Assembly: GCA_914767715.1 (NCBI GenBank)
Contig: OU612073.1
Location: forward strand, 7,812,001-7,876,000
Reading direction: 5' to 3'
DNA length: 64,000 nucleotides
Source of the DNA: Membranipora membranacea
Taxonomy: Eukaryota > Bryozoa > Gymnolaemata > Cheilostomatida > Membraniporidae
Of this stretch, positions 1 through 14,100 are shown one piece after another (positions within the stretch are counted from its first letter, which is position 1; the number at the start of each line of letters is the position of its first letter). A program made the translations under genes and the position numbers. The notes under the pieces were generated by a model. The model saw only the letters and a program-made list of their open reading frames with translations, ran no database searches and had not been told where the DNA came from.

Positions 1-744
1 CACTACCCTATATATTGATCCGATTGTGACACTATTTTCCAGTGTGGCATGGTGCTCGGTCTAGAAAGGCAATTAAAACTTCACACCGAATGATTGAATC
101 AAGTGTAAATCTTGCCTCTTAATTTACTGTAACAGCTGGAAGCTAAAAATTGTAATAACAACAAGGAATAAAAGTTTGCCCTCCCTACTGCTGAGGTAAC
201 AACAAGAAGGATTAAGCAGCGCATGGTAGGAAAAATTGGGGGCGTGGTATTAGCATAACTTTATACAGATAGTAATTCATTGTAAGCAAAACGTCGAGGG
301 CATCAACAACTTATTGGTAGAACCTACGGTTAACGAGACTTTGATTCCTTAGAAGGCACTCGCTAGCAGAAACACAGATCTCGTTATTCATTCTTGAAGA
401 AGGGTAAGCAAAAGATTTCTATTTTATTTATTTACAATTTATTTTGAACATCAATCTCACTCACCTTCAAATTTAAACAATTTCACATGTCAAATTTGGT
501 TGGGATTTTCTACATTGAATCATTTCTAGTCCCCACTGCTGTCAACATATAAGAAGCTCTCGACCATGGATTTTGTGGTTTATTTACATCTCACAGCTCA
601 TTTCATTGCTGTAGATACCCAATTATAGAAAGATCAACTTCTATTTCTATGTAGAAACAGGTTATCTTTAGTTCTAGAATAACAAAGCAATTACAAAGGA
701 GGTGTGAAATCGAAGACTGAAGAAGCAGCTTCGAAACTTCTGGA
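1..744. other. upstream region of the homeobox gene
   Basis: Non-coding. It should contain promoter and 5' UTR sequence of the homeobox gene. I see no clear core-promoter motif and no exon of another gene. Confidence 0.35.
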
Positions 745-3700
745 ATGTCTCACAATAGAAATCAGCAGTATCCTGATATCATAGACTTATCGCTTCCGAA
801 GGAATCTGCTTCACTCGCCAGCAATGGTATGTGAATATGTACAGGATCATAAGGGAGGTCGTTCAATTTAAAAATCCCAAACCTGCTATCTAATCTTTTC
901 TTGCTGAAGTCACTCATTGCTTGTTTGGTTGTTCAATTTAAAAATGCTCAAAGGTAAAAACAGACTGGCGAAATGCTTAGAACGAATGAGAACTAAGCAA
1001 ACAAGGTAGCTTTCATTTGATGCTGGCAATTTTGTCCAGATATTAAAATATGTAGATACTGAGCATATTCTCCAGACATAATGGTTTCTCATCTAATGGG
1101 AAGATTTTGGTTTGCCGATTCACTTTGTAATAATTGCCAGAGTAGTTCTACCTCAAATTGCTACATCTGGTCGATTCTTACTGAGCTGATGATCAAGATA
1201 TACCAGGGATTCCCAAGTCACTCATTGCTTGATGGGTCTATTATATAACTTCTGAGTAAGTTTTAGAAACAAATTTGCAACTTGAAACACCAAGAGACAG
1301 TGTTAGCGAGTATATGGCTCAATGAACCTTCACTTGCTCCTATGTGGACTGACCAGGCTGCAAATAATTGTCGAAATCATGTGACATTTCCACTACTGTC
1401 AAAGCTGTGAAAAACAACCAATAATGCCAATTAACGGATGGAAACCACAAAAATAACTAAGCTGATAAAACGACCTACCACCCTCACCATCCCTTAAAAT
1501 CAGTGCAGTGCTGCCTGCCTAGTTTTATCCTATCATAAATATTGCTGACACGTTTCATTCATGGGTGTTAGATGCTATGCTTTGTTGTGTGCTGCTGCGT
1601 TTAATTTGACAAATTTGAAATCCTGATGGGTTGAGCTTTTGAAAGAATGAAGTTTGACTACTTTACATACCTTCAAAAAACAAGGTAGGGGATTGGTCTG
1701 GCCGCTGCAAAACACTTTTTAAACATGCTCCATCTTTACTTTGTTTAAATTTGAATTTTGCAGATGACAAGTACACATCTCATCAAGCAATAGCTGAATT
1801 TGTTGTGAGTCAATACAACACGAATCATGAGTTAGGGGATATTTCAATCTCTGAACAGCAACCAAGTACATAAAGTTGATTATGAATACTGAGCCAAGTT
1901 AATGTTGTGTCATAATCATGCAGATAAAAGGATATCCTGCTGGAAAATATAATTTTATGGATGGGATCAGTCACATAATATTAATAATATATATATAATA
2001 TATAATATAATATATAATTATAATCTTTCCTTAAACTTTCATGGAATAATTCTGATCATATTATGTACTATTTGTCATGTAATGATCGCAACTCATAACA
2101 GATAATCTCCATTGCACAACTAATCCATCAATTATCGAGGGTTCATGTCGCAGCTTGCTGAGAAGACAATAATCTTCTGTTATACCATGAGGTCATGCAA
2201 ATGATTTCTTTTCAATCTAAAATACTTTGGCATGAAGGAACAACTTGCAACATTCTCAAAATTGTATTTTAAATTTTTAAATTTTTCAATAAATTTGTAT
2301 TAAATTTTATATGATTGGGCAGCACTCTCCTGTTGTTAATAGAGTGTACAAGTTAATGTGTCCATAAAATGCAATAGATCATTTAAGTGACGGTAAAACA
2401 AAAGTTACATCAATAGTTTTGAGCTGGTAAATCTCTCAACCTTTGTTTTCTATGCTTTACGGACGTACATAAATAAGGGCAAATCAACAAGCAATTTTAA
2501 CTCCTGGTAGCTTCTTATGTAAAACTCCCTATGACCCATGATGAAGGTCACATACTAGTTAATGTAATGAGAATCCTAATTCATCAATGTTTAATAATTA
2601 GAAGTGAAAATGATTATAATACTGTAAGGAATGGGTGTGTAGACTTGCTGATTTGTCCAAGAATTTTTTTTCTAATTTTAAAACCTAATTTAATTTCATT
2701 AAAAACCTAATTTGAGATACTTCAGGGCCCGTGTTGTCTTGTTGAGTGCTATGTAGAGCATTTCGGTAGCCATCTTATCAAATTATCTCTACAGCAGGGC
2801 TGTAGACTCTCCCTGTAATCCACCAGTAATGCTAGAACATGATGCAGCTGCCTGGCCATTTGCTGTCCATAATGACACTCATATCAATACACGAGACTTG
2901 TTCATAATGATGGCTGCCAATATCTGGTAACAAAAGAATGTTACTGGCCACTGGAAATTAATTATTTCTGGTTCTTCAAAAAATCTTCATTTGGTAATAA
3001 GACTCATTTCCGATAAAGCCGTTCCGGGAAAAGATATCTGATTAAAAATGAAATTTTAATTTCAAATCTCAAAACAGCTCGTCTTGTGCCATTAAATAAA
3101 TTAATTCAATGAATTAGTATGTCTCAAGAAAACTGCATTTTTCTTGAACAGGATTTTTAATTGATCACAGAAGAATAATAGTCCTACCAAGTATTGAACT
3201 GCTGTGACAACCTTTAGGTTTAATGTAACTCTGACCAGAGCGCAGTAGTTCTCTCCAAGATTTGTCAATATATCAAAAAACTTTCATGCATTATAACTAA
3301 TGAAATTTCAAAACCAAGCTTGTAATTTGTCTTTTTTACATTAATCGAATTTATATACTTGTTCTTGTATGTGAAAAATAAAAAATCCAACTTTTTAAAA
3401 TTTTTCTAACAGACAGACAGCGATTGCCTCCTCCTGTGACACAGCCACAGCTGAGGTTCTCACCGGCAGTAAACCCCACAAGTCGGCTGTTACGATTGGA
3501 CACCCGCAGAGCAATCGATTTTGATGATGATGATGACAGTCACAAGCAGAGGAGATACAGAACTACATTCACAAGTAATCAGCTAGAGGAACTGGAATAT
3601 GTCTTTAATAAGACCCACTATCCGGATGTCTTCTCAAGGTATTTAAACAGTGTTTGTCTGTGATTGGCCGATTGGTGTAAGCACAAGCTCCTCCTCCTTC

Positions 3701-5250
3701 CATTCTCCCTGATTTAAAGTACCTTAATTTTGCCACCAATAAAATCCCTGTGCTAACTTCTTGCTAGAGAGTAATATTAACTGGCCTTCCAGTAACATAA
3801 CATTTCTGATCACATGGCTTTGAAATATCTTGCACAAGGCATTCATGTGTGTGCAAGATGCCTGTAAGACATGTGTGAATCATGTGCAAGATGTTTGTAA
3901 GACGTGTTTGAAATCTATGTGATGCAATCTTGTGGAGCTGTCCCTCCTAAACCACAGTTACTAAAATGCATGATCATACAGAATTCATGAAGCCTGTAAA
4001 ACTTACATCAAGTGAAAACTTGCATGGGGTGAGCATGTTGTGAGCATTATAAATATCCTTACCTTTAATCTTGTTATTGTAGAGAGGAACTTGCAGAAAG
4101 GCTTAGGTTATCAGAGGCAAGAATACAGGTGAAACATTTAATCAACTTTTTTTTCCACAAGTTTATTGATTCATTATTTTCGACATGCCAATGGAATTAG
4201 AGATATGTGTATCATGCCTCGATCTACATTGTAACATTATTATTAACAAGGTGCCAAAACCCAACAACAATTAAGCGATAGTCACCAGTATTGTTTTATA
4301 TATCAAGCAGCAGGATGACTGGCTTTACCAAGCTGTGGAAAAATGATAAAATCATAATTATCTGTTTAATTCTTACAGGTGTGGTTTCAAAACAGGCGTG
4401 CAAAATGGAGAAAGAAGGAGAAACAGAACACGCAAATGGGACCAATGACATCAGGATATCTATCGAGATATTTGCCAGCAGGTGATTGTTTAAATCTATA
4501 TATAGGATTAATATTTATTGTATTTATATTAATATTATATAATATATATTGTATAATAACATACAAACATTGTCACTGATCAAAATACCCTGTAACATGA
4601 GCGTCCTTTTGGTTTGGACACTCACTCTCTAGCCAATGTGCTGGGTCTGAATGGCTGATTAGGACCAAACAGCCAATCATATCAGAGCCATCACATCAGC
4701 CACTTAATCACCTGGCCCAGTTTGGCTACACACTAAACTAAACTAAACTTAAAGCCATTAGCAAAGAAGCAACTATCTAAGCATTATTTTCAATGTTCTT
4801 CTCTCAAAATATTTTATATATATGTTTCATCATTTATCTGATGAAGTGATAACATCTTGTCAAATTTCATTAGGTCCTCCAGGACACTTGATGAACAATT
4901 GGATTCACCCCGCTGTCGCTGCGGCAGCGCCCCCACATATTGTGAGTCATGTACCGAGTTTTCCTCTATCAGCCAACATGCAGTCACCGCTTCAGCTGCT
5001 AAGCTACATAGAGACGGTGAGAAAACTGGGAATGCTTAACAACATCGCCGCCCCACCTACCTCTACGCAACCCGCTGCCTCGACAGCATTTCCTGCTGCT
5101 GCCGAACAAATACCTGCGTGTCATATGCAGGTAATGCAGAATCTCATGTCTTTGAGCAATAATCCATCCAGCAATACGTCTGCCGCTCCTGGCTATACTG
5201 CCCAGCGTGGTATACAAGAAACGGCAGTGAAATACTCCCAGAACCTATAG
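745..5250 (+). CDS. paired-like (Q50) homeobox transcription factor, 5-6 coding exons
   Basis: Exons: 745-826, optional 1764-1804, 3413-3638 (or 3421-3638), 4083-4128, 4379-4481, 4874-5250. Phases agree at every junction, giving 277 residues without exon 2 or 288 with it. The homeodomain begins in the third listed exon ([10 protein letters not shown]...) and ends with [15 protein letters not shown]. Residue 50 is Gln and no paired domain is visible. Introns split the homeodomain at residue 31 and between residues 46 and 47 (IQ|VW), the second being common in paired-class genes. The [12 protein letters not shown] stretch resembles the Arx/aristaless group most, but the second helix is divergent and no OAR motif is seen at the C-terminus, so I give no orthologue name. 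The tail is rich in Ala, Pro and Ser. The product should bind TAAT-type sites as a nuclear regulator. The initiator ATG is the first in an open exon that ends in a good donor (GTATGT). Confidence 0.85.
1764..1804 (+). other. candidate alternative exon 2 of the homeobox gene
   Basis: A 41-nt segment lies between a good acceptor (TTTTGCAG) and a strong donor (GTGAGT). Entering in phase 1 from exon 1 it adds the residues after SLASN that read [14 protein letters not shown] and leaves in phase 0. That phase fits only the third of three overlapping CAG acceptors at 3412-3420. Without this segment, exon 1 fits only the first of the three. Both forms stay in frame to the same stop. Confidence 0.5.
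1977..2031. repeat. AT microsatellite
   Basis: Nearly pure TA/ATA repeats in the large intron of the homeobox gene. Confidence 0.9.
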
Positions 5251-8187
5251 GTGTTGACAGTAGCGTTGTCAATCAGTATTTGGCCCATGATATTGTGATT
5301 TTTTGTTTCATTCCTAATTTTATTCAAATCGTACTTGTATAATGCAGTCAAGCATGGAATGAATCTCTTTCTCCCTCTGATATTGCAATTTCCCACAATG
5401 CAATATTTTCTCACAATGCAGTATTTTGGAATTTCCATAACAAATTTCAGATTATGTCATAAAAATTTAATACCTCCATAGCTCGACGGGCTGTTCTCTA
5501 ATATAATGACGTTCTATTTGAATGCTAGACATTTCATATTTCTATAAACTGCCATGATGGCAGCATTAAATATTTTCAGAAATTCTTTGTGCTTTTTACA
5601 ATTTTTGATCTCTTTTCTCTATCCCTACCTTATTCTCTCATTATAGCACCCGGTGATATCAGTATTAATTCTTGGTTCTCTGTTTTGCGTACATTATCGT
5701 TTTGAAATTGTGAAATTGTGTTATTGATGTTTTCTCCCGTTTTATATTGAAAAGGAACAAGATGCCCAAGACCCATAATCTTCTTGCGAGGGGAAGCAAG
5801 AACTTGATTAGTATACAATTTACTAAATTTTTGCTGTATTTGTGAACGTCATTTTCTATCATGTTTATAACATAGATTTGTAAATAATAAATATATTCAA
5901 ATTGTTTCATAAATTCTTAGAAATGCTATTTTGAAAGATATGATATTAGCATTTTTGTACCTACTAAGTTGCATATAAACACAAGTGACCATCACCTGCA
6001 GAACATTAATATCTCATAGAAGTTTAACGAGAGAGACACTGGTTTGCATCTAGGCCTAGAGCTCAGTCTCCCACAAGAATGGTAGATCGTTTGTGCGTAT
6101 GTGTGATCATGTTTCTAGCCTGAAGAAATCGAAAACAGATTTCTGTGCACCTGTGAATGAGAGAGCACTGTCAAGGGTAGCTAGATTGTTTTGGTGTCAA
6201 TAAAGCTCTTTACACATAATATAATATAAGTAAACTGTTAATTCTTGGTGAGGATTTTCCCCTAGTAATCTTTCTAACGACGACTATAGTGGTGGACACA
6301 AAAGCGCCAACGTCATACGGTGTTAATTTTAAGGGCCAAGCCCAATATTAAGATAATACCACAGAATTAAACTCTTCTCATAGAATGGAAATATTAGCAT
6401 AACCCTACCCAATTAAAACGCTCAACACGGGGGTGGGGGGGGGGTGGGGGCTGATCTGACAATGTTCTTATTGGCTGTCCCTACTAGCATGCAGAATGTA
6501 GCCTGGGAAATTGTCTTGTTTCCAAAACTGCAAATGGTAAGAAAATGCCTTCAGTGACAATGATTTTGGGCATATCTAGAGATGCCATTAGGGACTGGCT
6601 ATTTTTGCAAGCCCTTTGTTTGGCAAAAGAAAGCTAATCATACTATTCCAGATATGGATTTCAATGGATAATACTAATGACAACGCTCGCAATAACAAAA
6701 CCTTTCTCAAGCGCTCTCGAGCTGAATTACGGCAAAAGGATTTCTATATTCGCCTTGTCAGTACCAGTATTCAATTTGTGTTCGATCGGATGGGCTGGTG
6801 TCAAAATCGGGACTTTGGATGGCTCTGTTGCCATCATCGTAGGATTTGTACACCACTATCACCTAAGCTGTGTTTACACTTATTTCTGACAGGTTTCTCT
6901 GTCAACTTTTTCATTCAGATTTTTGTTTTGTATAAGCTTTCATTGGAAGCAATCAGAAACTCTGCATCGTGTGACAATGTCACATGACATAGATGATAGC
7001 TTGTGAGCTTATATACAACAAAAATCTGATGGAGAAATCTTTCCGACAAACATGCAGCTTTAGAGTAAATAATTCACAGTGGTTAAGGTACTGGGTCCCC
7101 CAAGTTTGCATGAAAAGTTTCTTTCTGTATTATTTCTTCCCGAGCCATCCAATTTTTTGAGCCATGATAAAATATTTTAGAGACTTACTAAGCTCCTGCA
7201 AAGCCTTATTTTTTAGGGCCATTCTATATTCGGCGAAAATTTGGTGACGCACTAAACCAACACATACGCTTCCCTCGGTTTCCTCAAACTTCAAACCCTG
7301 TTTCCCTTACTTGAAACATAAATCTTCTCTTCTCAGTGAGCGGTTTTTACCTTTTGATGAAATGTGCAAGCTTTTGGTTTTTCGAGATTTTACTAGTTTA
7401 GGCTGGGCACCAAACAAAAGTCTGAAGTGTTTCTGTTGGCAATAGCAACTTCTGAGCTGTTGCATGTTCTGGGCGACAATATCCTCTTAAAAATGCCTAT
7501 ACAGCAACTCCAATCAAGAAAATTCAATGCAGTCCACTTTGTTATACTGCCTTACGGTGGCAACGAAATCTACAATTCAAATTGATCAATAAAATTGCAA
7601 TTTAAGGTTTCAAAGTTTAAAAAAGCCATTGACTACTTTACTGTAAATTATCTCATCTTTCCACGTCTTTGTTCTCTGATTGGGTTATTTGATGATTAGA
7701 CGGCCAATCAAGAAAAAGGAAAGGATCTGACTCTATCATCTCATCATTTTTATAATTATTATGTATAATTGGTTCGTTTGTGGTTCTCTTAATTTGACTA
7801 CCAAGGAAATTATCTTGTGGACTTCAGAAGCTTCATAAGACATGTATGATCATTTTAATATAATTCTTAGAGCGGATTATAATGGTATCAACAAATTAGA
7901 TAAGAACAGCAAGCGGTTTGACAAGTAGTATAAATCTTATCGGAATATATATTATAACATCAGCTCAACACCTCGAATGAAACGTATAGAGAAACTTTAA
8001 AGTATTGATGAATTGTTCTAGGTTGCACTGTTTCAAGAATGGGAGAAATAGTTGCCAGAAAAAATATAGTTGGGTAAGGTTATAGACTCTGAGATGGCAT
8101 AAGTGGTCAGAACCAGTAGGGGGCCGTCAATTATGAGCCCCTGGTTAGTTTGATGATTTGTAGGCTAGTTTCATTTCACATTCTGCC
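5251..8187. other. intergenic stretch between two converging genes
   Basis: This holds the likely 3' UTR of the homeobox gene on the left and of the ankyrin gene on the right. A run of G with single T interruptions lies at 6429-6448. Open frames at 6616-6987 have no flanking splice sites or recognisable domain. I see no gene here. Confidence 0.5.
5886..5891 (+). terminator. candidate polyadenylation signal, homeobox gene
   Basis: An AATAAA lies 636 nt after the stop codon of the homeobox gene. A second AATAAA is at 6201-6206. Either could define the 3' end. There is no transcript evidence. Confidence 0.3.
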
Positions 8188-11133
8188 TTACTTTACACGC
8201 GAGTCATTGAAGGGATTACTGACGACCGAGTGGTGAATTAACAGGAACAAGGGAATGTACGTTAGAAAGTCCAGGAAATCCAGGTTCATGCCCTCTCCTG
8301 TCAATGTTTTCTTGACATAGTCTTCATGGCATTGGCTTATCCCGCCTGCTTTGAGTTCCAGCATCAGCCTGTCTTTTGACATAAGGTTGGTGTCAGCATC
8401 GAGGCAAGCTTTCCATAAACGCTGACAGAACGTTATGTTGATATCCATGAGCCTGGTATCAAGGCTCCGATACATTCTCCTCATGAAATCACTGTCAATC
8501 AGAAAAACATCCTAGATGTCTGAAGAGTTGGAAACATTGGATCATGCAAAAACACTTAACTTGACAAAGCAGTGACCATACTGTGAAAAAAACCCTCGGA
8601 TTGATTCATTATTCAATTATTCCATTGTTGATGGAGAAAAAATAAGTGGCAAGGGTTTGACTGAAACGTAGGAAGGAAGTTCAGATTCTCATATACTCAG
8701 ACCATTATTTCGTTATTTGTGATGTTTTCTTGAGAAAGGAATTGTCCTCACTTGATAGCATAAAGGTAAACACAATAGACTTAGTATAGTATATAAAGTC
8801 TATGGTAAACACCACATGTTATATCTATGGTAAACACAGGCATATTCTATTATTTTACCTACAGTGCATGATATTGACTTCTTGTATGTTTTACTTAATG
8901 AGAGACAGCTGACCAAGGGTATACTTACTCGAGTGATGTGATCCTATGCGATAAAGCTGCTATCAATGAGAAGTGTTTGAAGTCACAGCCCTGCGATACG
9001 TCATAACCCAACAACTCACATAACTGCAACATAGCATTCAAAACTACTATAGAAAATTCTGATGGTTGCGCAATATGATATTGAGTAAGGAGCTTTGCCA
9101 GAACCTACAGTAGATTAAACATTCTAAGGTGTGCCCATGCCAACTTGAAATAAGACAAGCTCTTTGAGTTCGAGGTGTGAATTTAATATATGTCCTGAAA
9201 CCAAGCCAGGCGACTCCGCCAACATAAGACATATGCAATTTAATTAAGAGTCATAAATCAATAAATATCTAGATCCATGATACAAATTTTATCACAGATC
9301 TAGCTATTTATTAATTTATGAGTTTAGATTTAAAATCAGCAGATGGAAGCGAAAATGTGTTTTAAGAGAATAATTGCTAAACGTCGCTTTCACAGCAAAA
9401 TCTAAAAACATAACGCGCCTTTGTCAATGTTATAGGTAACAGAGGGATTCACGAGCTTTGCAACATATTTGCGTAACGATTGGCACTGCTTTTGCTGCTT
9501 ACCCTGACAATGTATTGCTGTTCTGTGTTCTTAAGCTCTCTGTTCACTTGGTTCAAAGCCATGAGTGTCTCAGTCATAGTTAAATTCTGTGATCCAGGAG
9601 GGCTCTCACCTGTGCTCCCCAACAACTGTAAAATACACAAACATGAAGATCTGACACTAAAATGATAGGACTATTTGGTATGCATGGTCATGTTTGTCAT
9701 ACCAGGTAATTATTGTTTAAGATTTTTATTTGTAGTTATCCCCTCTTGTATGTTTTTTCCTTCATTTAGAAATTCCCGATAAGTCTTGCATTACTGCAAT
9801 GAATATTATTGTGATGAACAGTATGATACTATACTGGCTCAACACAACGTAGTCATACCCTAAGCACAATGTCAAAGAGATCTTGGACCTACAGCCACTA
9901 GAAAAAAAGCTGCAATATACAGTGATCTTGGTATGTATAATATCTACATTATGTACTGTGTGGTATCATGGTAATACTGTGTTACTAAGCCGTGATGGTT
10001 TGATTGGCTTGGCAAGACCAGTTATATGACTTATACTTACAGCTTCAAATACAGATCTGTATATCTCCGTAGAACCTCGTACAAAGATACAGTACTGTGA
10101 CAACCAGTCACCTGAAACAAGCAAATACATGTAACGTCACATATTCACGACACAGGCTCTGCAATGTATAGGATACACACGATAGACTATGCGACATCCT
10201 TTGGAATAATGGCAATAGAGCCTCTTCATCAAGTATGACAAGGACATCATCCCAACTCGTATGGTAAACACAGCCAAACATGTATATATAACATCAAACT
10301 GCCAATAACAGGTATCTTCTTCTACTAATTTGGTGCAACTAATGATCAGGCAATACATATTTCGATACATAGACACTATCTACCTACCCTGGGTTATGTT
10401 TAAAACAGAGCATAGGCCCTAGGTTATAAGGTCTGACAAGGACCGCCACCTGACCTGAATTGTAACCATAGCCGGTGTACTTGTAACTACAAGTTGCCAG
10501 GTCTCATAGGAAAGGCCTTCTTCCAACTTAGCTTGCGAGAAACATTGAAACTATTCACGAGTCAACTCAACTCAAGGGTGTGACTGTTCACACTCACACC
10601 CAGACACCTCATAAACAACATCTTGCTGTTTGCTAAGAAACAGAAGATTGGGCTGCCCCTAAAGAGGGACGCAAGGTGCCCTAATCCTCATACTGAGAAT
10701 GTGATACATCCTAGAAAACTAGAATGCATCCTAAATGTGAGGCCATGGTGGACCTCCTAATCGTGGGTGTGCAGCGAGCTGCCAAAACTGAACTGGCACT
10801 AATCGGCCATTGGCAGTGATACTTTGATCTTAGCCAATATGCCGAGAAGCGATCTGACACTTTGATCTTAGCCAATAGGCCTCATACACAACATCTCAAG
10901 TTCAGACAAGGTCAACATAACAATAATTCAGATCTTAATCTCTTACACATGACACACATAACACATGAAATAATGTCCCCCATGGCCACCATGATACACA
11001 AATATCACACTTACTATCGCTTAAATCGCTTTTGCCGTCCGCCACCAGATCATGTTCAGATAACTTGGCATTCTTGAGTTGAGCTCGTGCCAGCCTCATC
11101 TTCATAGCTTTCTTTTTCCGCTCCTCAGCCAAC
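8188..11133 (-). other. C-terminal exons: coiled-coil segment and helical terminal region
   Basis: Exons 11133-11015, 10111-10041, 9625-9503, 9023-8929 and 8491-8188 form the last roughly 240 residues. The first continues a Lys/Glu-rich helix (AEERKKKAMKMRLARAQ). The next ones read SDWLSQYCIFVRG, a segment around MTETLMALNQVNREL, and LCELLGYDVSQGCDFKHFSL. The final exon has ACLDADTNLMSKDRL and ends LDFLDFLTYIPLFLLIHHSV before a short polar tail. The spacing of hydrophobic and acidic residues suggests a pair of degenerate EF-hand-like helices, but calcium ligands are incomplete. I call it an uncharacterised helical region. For the last exon the acceptor at 8492-8494 (TTTTTCTGATTGACAG) was chosen because only it keeps the phase. 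Confidence 0.75.
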
Positions 11134-14100
11134 CTGAAAATTGTAGTTTGAAGGTATAAATTGTTATTTAGGTTGAGTTATCCGCCCCTCCCTAAGACTT
11201 GTTGTATGACTTAGTCATGTTGCATTATGGGTATAAGTCTTTTTCTGCTTGAGAAATTTATGACGTAGTACAGCAAGGAACCAGAGGGCAATCCATGGTC
11301 GGTGCTGCTGTTGAGAAAGTGGGTAGTCTCCGTTATAGGCTAGAATGGATGGAACTCGCAAAGCAATGGACAAGTTTCTAGGAGATTCACAGGCAATCAG
11401 AATTTACCAGAACACAATTTTATCAGAGGTAATCTGCAGTAGGAAACACAAGAAATAGAAACAATATTTAAAATGGCTGCAGCTTTTATAACTATGAATC
11501 AAATGTTAGCCAATAAGGTCCACAGCACCCACATGGCAAGTAGGCTAATATATTTATAAACAATATATATAATATATAATATATACCTCTGCCGCTCTTG
11601 TTCATCTCTGAATCTGGTGTCTATCTTAGCTTTACCAAATTTCTTCCTCTCAAGCTTTATACTAAGTTTTGTCTCCAATTCATTGACCTCATTCACATCC
11701 TCGTTAACCTCAGGTCCATCATCCTGTGTTGGTTCAGGTGATGGGGAGCGGGGGTGTATATCAAAAGACATGTCAGAGTCTGGAAACAGATGAAAATTTG
11801 GTCAAGTAGAAATAATGAATGATATATAAATGCTTGTGATCTATATAGTTTACCCTTTAGATGAAATAATGGTCTTGAAATATAATTCTTGTTGAATTGT
11901 CAGGCTCAGAAACTGCGCTATTTTCTAAGATCTATGATGGAAAACAAGTTTTAGAAAAAAAATTTCCAACTGGTTCAAAGCTAAAAAAAAGTTTGTACAA
12001 CATAACTACATTGGTGTGAAGTATATTACTGCCATGCTGTTAGTATCAAGTAGTAAAACCTCAACCCTCATTTACCCATGGTAAGACTATTCATCAAGTT
12101 TGATCCTATTTAACTGCATTTTCGGCCGTTCCCATTCTACGGGTAGAATAGCCACCAGTGGGCGTGAGAGAGAGAGAGAGCAACTCCAAATGCATTGTAA
12201 ATTGAATCAAATTTAGTCTAATTCAGATTTAGTAAAAACTTTTCTGCTTGGAAATTAGTGTTCATGCGTTTCAGATATTTGGTGCAAACATTGTCTTTCT
12301 TGGACGGTGTTCAAATGATTTTTCTCACATGATTCAGACAATCGACTGAATCAGCGAGTATCACAACGATGGACATAGACCTACCACATATAGTTGAAGC
12401 AGCACACCACCCTGTAATCCAACAGATTGGTCAATAATATGTATGTATCACTTAACTCCATTTCCAATTTCAAAACTCAGCTTCACACTTTTGAAATTTA
12501 AAGCTGTTAAAGATGCACAGTCATAGATATGAAAAGGTTTTAGAGAGGCGGTGAACTTAAAATTAAGATCTATCGCGATTTGGAGTAAGTTTCGTATCAC
12601 CTCTGCCTTAGCTTTGGTCGGTGAACCATAAGATTTAATCCCAGAGACCATAAAATTCCAGGCATGAGGTCAATAAGGCTATATAATCACTGGATTCCAT
12701 TTCAAATTTCAAAACTGATTTAACACTTTTAACACATAAAGTTGTGACGGATGAGCAAAAATAGTCATTACACGAAATTAGGGAGGTCAGCAAAAGTATG
12801 AGAATAAGGGACTAGGACTATTTAATCACTGGATTCCATTTCAAATTTCAAAACTTGGCTTAACACTTTTAACACATTAAGCTGTAATGGATGAGCAAAA
12901 ATAGTCATGACATGAAGTTAGGGAGGTGGCAAAACTAATAAACAAGTTATAGCTATGGCATTAGCGTTCGTCTGATGATACCAAACCCATTAATCCCAGT
13001 AAACGTAACAAATTTCCCTCCATGAGTTCACAAAAATGGGGAGAATGAGAGAATGTAGATTTGGAACGGTCAAAACTCCATTGATGACAGATAGGCCAAA
13101 CGTGGAAATGTTCTAGGGGATCTTTCAACCAGAATGAGTGATGCTTTACTGAAGCAGATTATCACTAGCATAATTATCACTCAGAATGTATATATTATGT
13201 ATATAGTTCAAGAGTAAGTGATTTTTTAGCAAGATTCTAACTCCTTGATTCTAGCCAATCAATAATCAATCACTATAATATATAAATTATATTGTATATA
13301 TTACATAGTATATACTACATTATTATATATATAATAACTCTATGGTGAGTAGCCTGTCTTAACAAGCGGTGATGGTGAGAAGCAATGAACTAAACTAAAC
13401 TGTTGACTTGTCAAGACAGGCTACAAAGTGATGTAAAACCAAACCTTTAACCTTTTGCACAGCAACATTGCAAAATTGACACACAAGTACAGCTGGACAG
13501 AAAATGGATGAGGTAGCACAATGAAAGTGTGAAAATGTCAATACGGATAATTAAATAAAAATGCGATAATTGGTAACTGTTTTAGGGCAATTAACTAATT
13601 TATCAATTAATCAATGGACTGATGATTTTACATTTCTCAAAATTCATAGCGACAATGGTCACATGATATCCTTGTTGCAGACAAGCGTGGTCAACTATGT
13701 TGGTTTTGTCCTAGCTTTGTAGAAAGGATAGAGAACCTTGAATTTGAAAATGTGATATGATACTTGAACTTTGTTCTAGGTTGATTTCAGTCTAAAAATG
13801 ACTTTAGGGAAGTTTGATTTTCTCCGGCACTTGACGCAAATTCAATTTCATCATCAAAGTTTTCTGCATTAAGGTCAGCAAATGAAATCATAGGAGTCAG
13901 GAGTGGTCTGATGGTTAAGGGTGCGGACTTGTGATCAGTGAGGTGATCAGTCCAGGTTCAATTTCCGACGCTGGCAGTCATTTCTGATTTGGTACTGGCG
14001 CGTCATTCATCCTAGCCAGATCCTTGCGGAACGTGACTAAAATTACCGGAGGTCCACTGTGTGTTTGCACACCCCACATGCAGTAAAAAGATCCCCCTCT

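Noticed and set aside
6616-6987. 123-codon open frame and an overlapping 70-codon frame
   Set aside because: Start not in a convincing context, two competing frames, no domain and no splice partners; treated as chance.
10382-10411. Possible small exon between AACCTAG and GGTAGG on the minus strand
   Set aside because: Its phases (1 in, 2 out) do not fit the following exon, and skipping it gives perfect agreement.
12448-12651. 67-codon minus-strand frame in an intron of the ankyrin gene
   Set aside because: Lies in a degenerate tandem repeat whose other copies do not keep the frame.
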